Positions 1 to 7,080 of a stretch of 40,374 nucleotides of DNA are shown piece by piece. The notes beneath the pieces are model-generated. The model ran no database searches and was not told the origin of the DNA. It was given only the letters and a program-made list of their open reading frames with translations. Made by a program: the position numbers and the translations under genes. The stretch is from Rivularia sp. MS3. Lineage in GTDB: Bacteria; Cyanobacteriota; Cyanobacteriia; Cyanobacteriales; Nostocaceae. The DNA is taken from contig JAHCMI010000082.1 in the NCBI GenBank assembly GCA_019192545.1, positions 1-40,374 of the forward strand. The letters are read 5' to 3'. The first letter of the stretch is position 1, and every line of letters starts with the position of its first letter.

Positions 1-1
1 A

Positions 2-568
2 CAAGACGCTGACAATAATGTAATTGAGGAAGAACAATCCCAAGCAGAAAAAACTTCCAATAACGTTATTGGAAAAGAAAAAGCTGATGAAAATAACGTT
101 ATTGGAAAAGACGATTTAGATAAAAACAAGTCATCTGATCAAGAAAACCCAGAGTTAAAAATTGTAGAGGAAGTGTTTAAAGGCTTGGGTTTGATGGCTT
201 GGGAATCATTCGCCAACAACCGCCTGCCTTTGCTAAATCTCCCAGAAGACATTTTAGAAGCACTTAGAAAAGGCTCCCTTGAATACACCAAAGCAAAAGC
301 CATCGCTCAAATTAAAGATACGAGCGAGCGTGTTGCATTTTTGGAACAAGCTATTAAAGAAAATTGGTCTTTAAGCGAAATTAAACAGCGCATTAGCAAG
401 AAGAAAACCCCAAACTCTACCCCGGAAACTGAATCTAGCAATTATAAAGAGCGCTTTGCTAATGCGACTACCAAGCTAAAAAGGTCGCGTGTTTGGTCGA
501 ACCCCAAGAAACGCAAGCAGATAGAAAAATTGGTTTTACAACTGGAAGCGCTGACGCAGGAAGGTTGA
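2..568 (+). CDS. parB: ParB-family partition protein, C-terminal part (5' end outside window)
   Basis: The reading frame is open from the window edge to the stop at 566-568, so the N-terminus lies outside. The visible 188 residues begin with an acidic, Asn-rich linker with NNVI repeated three times. A helical segment follows (LPEDILEALRKGSLEYTKAK, then a WSLSEIKQRI helix) that matches the DNA-binding region of ParB/Spo0J/RepB partition proteins, and a basic C-terminal tail. ParB proteins bind parS and load onto plasmid DNA with a ParA ATPase; parA would be expected just upstream and cannot be seen. An internal ATG-less start at 173 is not needed because the frame continues upstream. The family call is good; the exact subfamily is unknown. 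Confidence 0.75.
   Translation, partial: QDADNNVIEEEQSQAEKTSNNVIGKEKADENNVIGKDDLDKNKSSDQENPELKIVEEVFKGLGLMAWESFANNRLPLLNLPEDILEALRKGSLEYTKAKAIAQIKDTSERVAFLEQAIKENWSLSEIKQRISKKKTPNSTPETESSNYKERFANATTKLKRSRVWSNPKKRKQIEKLVLQLEALTQEG
59..111. repeat. Two direct repeats, each with a palindrome AATAACGTTATT
   Basis: AATAACGTTATTGGAAAAGA occurs at 59-78 and again at 92-111, 33 bp apart, inside the parB reading frame. The first 12 bases are a perfect palindrome. In protein the copies read NNVIGK. They may be only a coding repeat, or DNA sites for a partition protein (parS-like) embedded in its own gene. The latter is inference. Confidence 0.45.
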
Positions 569-601
569 GGTAGTGTTTGATGGTGGTCAACGAGTATTGA
601 A

Positions 602-651
602 GTAATAAGGGAGGGAGCCACGCACTGTTTTCTTCCCTCTAAAGTTATTAC
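602..651 (+). terminator. Hairpin downstream of parB
   Basis: Nested inverted repeats: GTAATAA (602-608) pairs with TTATTAC (645-651), and inside it GAGGGA (611-616) pairs with TCCCTC (634-639). It lies 34 bp after the parB stop and before the next gene. There is no long T tract, so it is a hairpin and only a possible terminator or site of plasmid partition. Confidence 0.4.
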
Positions 652-696
652 GTCATAATAAAAAGTACTTCTATCATTATTCCGGTGGCAAAACAT

Positions 697-1056
697 ATGA
701 ATATTCAACTCAAACCCGAAGACGAGAAATTTATTCAAGCCCAAATTGCTAGAGGTAAATATAAAAATCCGGAGGAAGTTATTAGTAAAGCATTAAAATT
801 ATTAGACGAGTGGGAAAAAGGCTATCAAAATTGGATTGAAGAAAGCCGTCAAAAAGTAGAAGTCGCTGCTGAGCAATTAGAAAGAGGCGAAGGCATTGAC
901 GGGGAAGTTGTAGTTGAGCGACTGCGCTCTAAATTATGTCAAGAAAAACGCTCCTTAGTATCTCCTACAAATCCTTCTCCCCTCTACAGTACAGTTTATC
1001 GTTATGACGACCCGACAGAACCCGTCGGTTTGGAAGATTGGGAAGTTTTGCAATAA
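697..1056 (+). CDS. ParD-like ribbon-helix-helix antitoxin with C-terminal extension, no toxin beside it
   Basis: I chose the ATG at 697 (119 aa); a GTG at 685 would add four residues. Residues 1-80 follow the pattern of ParD/CopG-type antitoxins: a short strand (MNIQLKPEDEKFI), an ARGKYKNPEEVISKALKLLDEWEK helix pair, and an acidic helical tail that would wrap the toxin. The last ~40 residues (ending YDDPTEPVGLEDWEVLQ) are longer than usual for ParD. A ParE-like toxin normally follows within a few bases; here the next gene is a large helicase 76 bp away. It is therefore an orphan antitoxin, or a regulator of the helicase gene. RHH antitoxins usually autorepress, but no clear operator is seen. 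Confidence 0.65.
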   Translation: MNIQLKPEDEKFIQAQIARGKYKNPEEVISKALKLLDEWEKGYQNWIEESRQKVEVAAEQLERGEGIDGEVVVERLRSKLCQEKRSLVSPTNPSPLYSTVYRYDDPTEPVGLEDWEVLQ

Positions 1057-1132
1057 TTAAACATTGATTGGCAAGAAGCAAGAAAAAATATTAAGTTAGA
1101 TTCTAGTCAGCTAATAACTTCATGGAGTTCCC

Positions 1133-4000
1133 ATGCTAGAGTCAGAAAAACTTATTCAAATCGTACAAGCCTGGTTGTCATACATTAGGCTAGAAGAACT
1201 GACTCAAGCAGAAGTAGAACGTGGGTCGGAACGGTTTCCAAACGTCTTCAGTGATAACGTTAGACTTGTCGGCAATAAACTATTGCTGAGTAACGAACTC
1301 TTCAAACAACTCCAACAACAGCAACAAGCCGCAATCAACCGAGATAAGCCCAACGAATTCCAAATAGCTGCTGCTTTCCCTCAAATATATCTAGTCCAAG
1401 GAAGAGGAAGAGAACAGAAGCTGAAATTTCTACCACTCTTCACGATTGATATTTCAAAAATATTCAGAGGTAGATATCGTAAAACTGGCTGGGATTTGAC
1501 TGAATTCGAGTTTCAACCAGTAATTGTAAATCTGATGCGACTCTACGGTTTAGAAGAAGAAGTCGCCGAATCTTTGATTGTCACAGAAGGTATATTTAAA
1601 TTTTTAGAAGATACCTTTAAAAGAAAATTTCCCAGCCTGCATGACTTTATCGACCAGGTGGACTTACCAGAAGGTAAATACAAATCTTTCCGACAACCTT
1701 ATTTACTGCGCTGCGACTTTGTACCATACAATGCTCAATTAAAACAAGACCTGCGAGACATATTAAAGCAATTTCAAGATACACCAGATAATTGTAAGTG
1801 GCTGGTTGATAATCATCCCGCTGTAGAGTACATCTGTAATTCGCCCAAACCACCAGAACATGAAACTATGTTTTGGGGTGCATTTCCTTCTCACGCACCT
1901 GATTCATTCCAAGCCTCAGCACTCAAACACGCCCAACATAATCCCATAACTGCCGTTCACGGGCCACCGGGGACGGGGAAAACTGAATTATTTTTGCATT
2001 TAGTAGCGCAGCAAGTTGTAGAAAGAGCGCTCCGAATTGTTCGCGGGGAAGAAGATGCGAGCAATCTAACGTTATTTGCCAGCACCAACAATAGTGCTAT
2101 TCAAAAATTCCAGCAAAGACTTTTTGAAAAATTCCCCACCGAACACTTTTATTTAGATGGTGGTAGTCAAGGAGTTATCAAACGTTCGACACTTCCAAAA
2201 CTACAACTTGCACAAGATTGGTTGCGAGCTACTGAATTTAATCAGGAGAGATGGGAACAAGCCAAACTTGATTTATTATCAGCAGAAAATGAAATTCAAC
2301 AACTGATAGAACAAGACCGTTTTAACTCAAGCCAGCAAGCTGCTAATACAGAACAGCTATCACAACTAGATGCCCAAATTCAATCTCTCAATAACGAAAT
2401 TGCTGCTATTCATGAGGAGTTACAAGTAATAAGCGAGCAGCTATCAAACTTAGGAGATTATGCCGATTTCCCAATAGATGCCTATCAACAAATTAAAGAA
2501 GGATTGCAAAAGGCAGAACGGGAATTACCAAAAGAATCCGACTCCATTACCAAACGCGCTTTTGACTGGATTAATTTTACTACCGATAAACTAGTTTTTA
2601 AGCGTCTGGCGAATCGCGTAAACGCTGCTGTTTTAAATACCTTGGCAACAGCACATCCTTTCCAGCTACCCCTCTCGCGAGAAGGTTTAGCTGCATCCCA
2701 GACGGAAGTTAATCAAAAACTGGATTCCTCGCAACAATGGCAGAATATTAATCCAAAAGTAACTGAACTTCAAACGCAACTGACAAAGTTAAACCAGCAA
2801 TTGGAGTCAAAACAAAATCATCACCAACAACTGCAAACGCAACTTGATAGCTACCCAGAGGAAGACTTTTACAGCCGCTTTTACTACGACTACCATTCAC
2901 AACAGGTAGAACTATTTCAACGCGCTTTTGAGTTCCTTCAACAAGAGACACTTCGACGTAAAGATAAAGTCATGCAGGCGGTAGAAACCTACGGAAGCGC
3001 CTTAGCGGGAGACGGGGATGCACTGCTCAAACTAGAAACGGAACCACAAACTATATACCGTGACTTGAGCTTAATTTTTCCTGTCATTAGCTCCAGCCTG
3101 CAATCAGTACGCAATATGCTACCTACCCTTCATTCCAATAGCATTGCGTTAGCATTAGCAGATGAAGCAGGAACCACTTTAATACATCAACTATTTCCCT
3201 TACTGGTTCGTTCCAAACAAGCAGTTGTAGCAGGCGACCCAAAACAAATTGAGCCAATTATAAACCTGTGCGACGACACCATCAAACAGTACCTCAAAAC
3301 CGCCTTTCTGGAACAAGGGATGACCCAGATAGACTATTATTGTTATGCCCCCACAGCCAAATACACCGCTACCGCTTATCACCGCGCTGCTGGCGCTAAT
3401 GGCACGGAAGGAGACTTAGGAACCGGAATAGTCTTAAGGAATCACTACCGCTGTGCTGCGCCCATTATCCAATTTTGCAGCCCCAACTATCCCGGTGGTT
3501 TACAAATCCTTTCAAATTACGATAGTTCTACACAACCTCCACGTCTACTGGCTTACCACGTCGAAGGAAGCCACGTAAATCACACCAACCCAGAAGAGAT
3601 TGATGTTATAGAAGCATTCCTTACCTCCTATATCGCTGACGGCGAGGATAATTCAAAAACAATTGGGGTAATATCGCCGTTTTTGCAGCAAGCTAACGCA
3701 CTCAAGTATCGACTTTATAACCGTTGTCAAAACCTTTCTTGGAACGATATTGGCACAGTTCACACCTTCCAAGGAGGAGAGAAAGCAGCCATAATATTAT
3801 CTCCTTACCAATGCCACCAAGAGCATAGTTTTTGGTTCCTTAATCGTAAACCTAATTTACTTAATACAGCCGTTAGTAGAGCAAGGGAATTATTTGTTTT
3901 GGTGGGCAATCTTGAAGAATTAAAACGGGCTGGTGGTGAAACCAAGCGCTTGGTTGAACATATTGAACAACATGGTGAAATTCGTTCTACCAATTCTTAA
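1133..4000 (+). CDS. Large SF1 Upf1/Dna2-like helicase with coiled-coil insert
   Basis: 955 aa, ATG at 1133 with GGAG five bases upstream. Helicase motifs appear in order: Walker A HGPPGTGKTEL (about residue 277), LALADEAGTT (Walker B, DEAG), VVAGDPKQIEP (motif III), RNHYRCAAPI (motif IV), VHTFQGGEKAAII (motif V) and NTAVSRARELFVLVGN (motif VI). Between motifs I and II lies about 250 residues of Gln/Glu-rich heptad sequence, a coiled-coil insertion. The ~250 residues before Walker A are unrecognised. The family includes RNA and DNA helicases, and relatives with long insertions are common in prokaryotic defence islands, so an anti-phage role is possible but not shown. Its neighbours are an orphan antitoxin and a fold-back element; no nuclease partner is visible. 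Confidence 0.85.
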   Translation: MLESEKLIQIVQAWLSYIRLEELTQAEVERGSERFPNVFSDNVRLVGNKLLLSNELFKQLQQQQQAAINRDKPNEFQIAAAFPQIYLVQGRGREQKLKFLPLFTIDISKIFRGRYRKTGWDLTEFEFQPVIVNLMRLYGLEEEVAESLIVTEGIFKFLEDTFKRKFPSLHDFIDQVDLPEGKYKSFRQPYLLRCDFVPYNAQLKQDLRDILKQFQDTPDNCKWLVDNHPAVEYICNSPKPPEHETMFWGAFPSHAPDSFQASALKHAQHNPITAVHGPPGTGKTELFLHLVAQQVVERALRIVRGEEDASNLTLFASTNNSAIQKFQQRLFEKFPTEHFYLDGGSQGVIKRSTLPKLQLAQDWLRATEFNQERWEQAKLDLLSAENEIQQLIEQDRFNSSQQAANTEQLSQLDAQIQSLNNEIAAIHEELQVISEQLSNLGDYADFPIDAYQQIKEGLQKAERELPKESDSITKRAFDWINFTTDKLVFKRLANRVNAAVLNTLATAHPFQLPLSREGLAASQTEVNQKLDSSQQWQNINPKVTELQTQLTKLNQQLESKQNHHQQLQTQLDSYPEEDFYSRFYYDYHSQQVELFQRAFEFLQQETLRRKDKVMQAVETYGSALAGDGDALLKLETEPQTIYRDLSLIFPVISSSLQSVRNMLPTLHSNSIALALADEAGTTLIHQLFPLLVRSKQAVVAGDPKQIEPIINLCDDTIKQYLKTAFLEQGMTQIDYYCYAPTAKYTATAYHRAAGANGTEGDLGTGIVLRNHYRCAAPIIQFCSPNYPGGLQILSNYDSSTQPPRLLAYHVEGSHVNHTNPEEIDVIEAFLTSYIADGEDNSKTIGVISPFLQQANALKYRLYNRCQNLSWNDIGTVHTFQGGEKAAIILSPYQCHQEHSFWFLNRKPNLLNTAVSRARELFVLVGNLEELKRAGGETKRLVEHIEQHGEIRSTNS

Positions 4001-4090
4001 ATGCCTTGGAAGGTTACCTATTATCAATGTCTTGGGAATGCTGTAATAACGTCTCAATTCCCATTGTATGGTAGAAAAATTAACCCATTA

Positions 4091-4208
4091 GCAACTGGAA
4101 AAATCTGGCGGAAGAGTAGGCGCTGCGACTCGTTCACTGTGTTATCCCACGAGCAATTTTTGTAGCAGTGCCTACTCCCGCCTGATTAGCGAAGCGGTTT
4201 TCAGTTGC
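4091..4208. repeat. 118-bp imperfect fold-back element in the 4001-4418 gap
   Basis: The left arm 4091-4126 (starting GCAACTGGAAAAATCTGGCG) pairs with the right arm 4165-4208 (ending TTTTCAGTTGC). The pairing includes GCAACTG/CAGTTGC, AATCtGGCGG/CCGCCtGATT and GAGTAGGC/GCCTACTC; the right arm carries ~10 extra bases (AGCGAAGCGG). The loop holds a second pair CTCGT/ACGAG (4129, 4149). It could be a MITE-like element or a structured RNA. Nothing else is seen in this 418-bp gap. Confidence 0.55.
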
Positions 4209-4418
4209 GTCCCCCCTCTTAGTGTATTGTTATTGATTACAGAAGCGTGGATTTATATAATAACGGGAGATGCTTATGAATCAATGAGCGATAGTTTTCT
4301 GAGGGTCTGCCGCTTTAAGTTTCAAGCAGGGTCGTATTGAAGTAGCATGGAGCAAGTATTCATCTGAATGGTGTTGGTTTCAGATTGAGTTAAACATAAA
4401 TTACCTTTTAAAAAAGCC

Positions 4419-4655
4419 ATGAATATTAGCGAAATTTTACCCGCAGTTAGCCAGCTATCACATCAAGATAAACTACGGCTAATCTTCTTTCTCTTGTTAG
4501 CTGCTGCTAAAGAAGAAGGGTGTAACCTAGAAATCAGTAATGCAGAGAATATACTTTTAAATCAACTCACTTCAACCAGTGCTACAATCTGGTCGCCTCA
4601 AGCTGATAATAAGTCAGTACAAGCCTTATCAAACCTATTAGCAACAGCTTCATAA
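4419..4655 (+). CDS. Small conserved-looking hypothetical protein
   Basis: 78 aa from ATG at 4419. The first ~45 residues (ILPAVSQLSHQDKLRLIFFL, then LAAAKEEG) have the pattern of short helical proteins of cyanobacteria that sit with toxin-antitoxin or plasmid genes (LxHxDKLRLxxFLxxxLAxEE). No catalytic motif, no membrane segment of convincing length. The ribosome binding site is weak. It stands alone between the fold-back element and the 3' end of the convergent relaxase gene. An antitoxin-like role is a guess from length and composition. Confidence 0.45.
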   Translation: MNISEILPAVSQLSHQDKLRLIFFLLLAAAKEEGCNLEISNAENILLNQLTSTSATIWSPQADNKSVQALSNLLATAS

Positions 4656-4709
4656 GAATCCAATGCTTGAAGGTCATCATTTTTCATTCACAGAAAGAAC
4701 CGACAGTTT

Positions 4710-6563
4710 TCAGCGTTCCAATCCCCGATTCTTTTTCTTAGATGCTTCTTTTTGCTGCATTTTTTGAAGCCGCAAACGCTCCAATAGTTCCGCATTCCAA
4801 TCATGTGCTTGTGGTTGCGCTATGGTTGTCTGCGGTAGTAATTCTTTTATTGCTTGTGCCCTACTGCGTCCCGTATCATCGTTATCGTAAGCAGCGGTAA
4901 TAGCAGGAACTTCCCTGAGAAATTCTAACGGTAGACTTTTGGGACTATCCACCGCCATATACATGGTTCTTTCAGATGGTACAGTTCCACGTCCCAATAA
5001 ACCAATACTGGCGGCTGATAGCGCTTCAATAGGAGATTTACAAAGGACTACTTTTTGTATTTCGTCTCCTGGCTTACCGCCCAAAGGGAAGTAAAACCAT
5101 CCCTCTTTCCGTCTTGAATTGAGTGCGTATCCCATAAACGAATTATTTTCTCCCCGCGTCCCCCTTAAAAATGCGCCTTTTAAAGTAGTTTCTGCATTTT
5201 TGTATTGCGTTCCTTCTTTTACTGGAAGCTCGCGCATTGCAAATACAGTATTTTGTTGCTCATCAGCATAGAGCCATTCCTTTTGATGAAGCGCAGCAAT
5301 TAAAACTTTAGTTAATCCACGTTTCTGTACCAAATAATTTTGTACGTCGAGCCACTTTGATTCATCCGGGGTTGGTAGTTCAAAAATTGGTGTGGTTTCT
5401 TCTTTAACAATTTTAGTAACTTGTTTATCTATCAAAGGTTTGGTAGCACGCAGTATCCCTTCTTCCCCAAATTGGTCGTATAACCAGGCAACAGAAGACC
5501 TAAAGTTAAAATTATTAACGTGCATGACTAAATCAATAGCCCCACCGCCACCTTTTCCTTCTTTCAAGTCATACCACTTAGAACCATTAATACCGATAGC
5601 TTGTCCCAAGCCCTTCCAACGATTTTCTCCTTTTTCAGCTTTATCTAATCCTAAATTCCATGCCACTTCTTCCAGAGGTAAATCCCTTAATTTATCAGCT
5701 TGCTGTTTCCAATAAAAGTTCTCCGCTTCTAATTCAGTTACGCGCTTTTCTAATGAGAGCCGTAATTTTTCAGAAGCCGTTGCCCTTTGAGATGCCCGTT
5801 TTTCTAACTCTACAATTCTTCTGTGGTCAGCTAATTGGTGATTTATAGATTGAATTGTGGGGTCAGCTTTGATGCGCTCAAATAATTGCTGCGCTGTCTC
5901 TCCCCGTTTGGGTGCCAGTCGGTTTAATTCCAGTGTCAAAGGCTCTTGGTTGACTGCTTGGTAATATTCTTTAACTTTGGTGTGTGTGGCTTTGCTGCCC
6001 TTCACACCCCTTTCAATTCCCAAATGTGCCAATCCTTTAGCATAGCTATCCTGGAGTTTGGACATTTTAATGCTAGCTTGTCTGCCATCTCCCCCAAACA
6101 TAGCTTTATGACTTAGTTTTTTAGTTTTATCGTTAACGGGGACGATATAAGCGTGGATGTGGGGAGTAGATTCATCTAGATGTAGTTCAGCCCGAACGCA
6201 TTTTTCTCCAAAATTTTCTTGCAACCATTTTGTTGAAGCGTTAGCAAAATTCCGCATCAATTTATCATTCCATTCCCCAGCCTTGTCCGGGTCATGAGGA
6301 CGAAAATACTCCGGTGATGCGCTCAAGAAAATTTCGCTGCATAGTACCGCATCTTTACGCGGTTTGTGTTTTGTAGATGCAGCTATTTTAGCTTTTACTA
6401 TTTCCTCTAAAGACGGGTCATTATTATTTCCAATCAGCCGAATATTTTCTTTTAATGGGTCAGCATTTGGTGTATCTTGTAGACGGGCTGTATGTTTTTC
6501 GCTACCGCCCACATTCCCAAAACTTTTCAATTTTCCAACGCGCATGATTGCTAAAGCAGTCAT
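4710..6563 (-). CDS. mobV: MobV-family relaxase fused to a primase-like Toprim region
   Basis: 617 aa. I chose the ATG at 6563 because it gives the usual MobV opening (AIMRVGKLKSFGNVGGSEKH, then DTPNADP); a longer frame to 6665 adds an unlikely leader. The relaxase domain has the metal-binding motif HLDESTPHIHAYIVPV (about residue 150), as in plasmid Mob/Pre proteins that nick oriT. A coiled-coil segment follows (about 250-290). The C-terminal half looks like DUF3991/Toprim: GLGQAIGINGSKWYDLKEGK is zinc-finger-primase-like, and AITAAYDNDDTGRSRA is a Toprim DxD. Nicking and priming of the transferred strand would then be on one chain. No type IV secretion genes are seen, so transfer would need a helper. 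The gene points away from the inverted repeats at 6600-6710, the probable oriT. Confidence 0.85.
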   Translation of the reverse strand: MTALAIMRVGKLKSFGNVGGSEKHTARLQDTPNADPLKENIRLIGNNNDPSLEEIVKAKIAASTKHKPRKDAVLCSEIFLSASPEYFRPHDPDKAGEWNDKLMRNFANASTKWLQENFGEKCVRAELHLDESTPHIHAYIVPVNDKTKKLSHKAMFGGDGRQASIKMSKLQDSYAKGLAHLGIERGVKGSKATHTKVKEYYQAVNQEPLTLELNRLAPKRGETAQQLFERIKADPTIQSINHQLADHRRIVELEKRASQRATASEKLRLSLEKRVTELEAENFYWKQQADKLRDLPLEEVAWNLGLDKAEKGENRWKGLGQAIGINGSKWYDLKEGKGGGGAIDLVMHVNNFNFRSSVAWLYDQFGEEGILRATKPLIDKQVTKIVKEETTPIFELPTPDESKWLDVQNYLVQKRGLTKVLIAALHQKEWLYADEQQNTVFAMRELPVKEGTQYKNAETTLKGAFLRGTRGENNSFMGYALNSRRKEGWFYFPLGGKPGDEIQKVVLCKSPIEALSAASIGLLGRGTVPSERTMYMAVDSPKSLPLEFLREVPAITAAYDNDDTGRSRAQAIKELLPQTTIAQPQAHDWNAELLERLRLQKMQQKEASKKKNRGLER

Positions 6564-6599
6564 TGAAAAACCCCACCAACAACGAGTGTGAAACAAGCC

Positions 6600-6710
6600 C
6601 CGTAGGGCGAACGCAACTTCTGCGTCCAAGAGAGCGTACAGCGAGCGAGGATGGGCGCAGCCCACCCCGCAGGGGCGCAGAAGTGAAGTGAGTACACTTC
6701 GATTATAACG
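6600..6710. other. Candidate oriT: cluster of inverted repeats upstream of the relaxase
   Basis: Several perfect inverted repeats lie just 5' of the relaxase start: ACTTCTGCG (6616-6624) with CGCAGAAGT (6676-6684); GGGC-gca-GCCC (6653-6663); CCCC-gca-GGGG (6665-6675); GAAGTG-agta-CACTTC (6685-6700). MobV plasmids carry oriT upstream of the mob gene with inverted repeats next to nic. I do not recognise the nic sequence itself. Confidence 0.45.
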
Positions 6711-6879
6711 AAACTGCTCGAAATTACTTTCGGGGGCAGGCGGGACGAATGATGTAGGGGGACATCTTAGGAGTGTGGATGTGACGACGCAATCCCGCGT
6801 ACTATTAGTTAATACGAGAAGGAGCGTAGCGTTTATTTTAATTTATTAAAAGTTGAAAAATCCCCGATTTAATTATTTT

Positions 6880-7080
6880 TTAAAATAGCAGAAGTTGAAA
6901 ATAATTTTGTTCCGTTTCTTCGCTAAGAAAGTTGCGCTCCGTTTCAACATTATTGCCATCAAATTCTTTTAATTTGTATGCAACAGTTGAACCGAGAATA
7001 GTCACATTCAACAATTCTTGCCTTTGTTTTAAGGAAGATAAAAATGATAATAAGGCAGATTTTGCTAAGAAGGCTGTAGT
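6880..7080 (-). pseudogene. Possible gene remnant without ATG in the 6564-7064 gap
   Basis: Reading the minus strand from 7080 to the stop at 6880-6882 gives 66 codons that look protein-like (for example LKQRQELLNVTILGSTVAYK and then ERNFLSEETEQNYFQLLLF). The only candidate starts are TTG or GTG near 7005. It overlaps the 3' end of the SLOG-phosphorylase gene in another frame. It could be a remnant of a gene or chance. The stretch 6711-6879 shows only a short repeat GATGT-aggggg-ACATC near 6750. Confidence 0.2.

Noticed and set aside
6564-6665. Longer start for the relaxase
   Set aside because: MobV proteins begin with the AIMRxxKLKSFGN motif, which starts right after ATG 6563.
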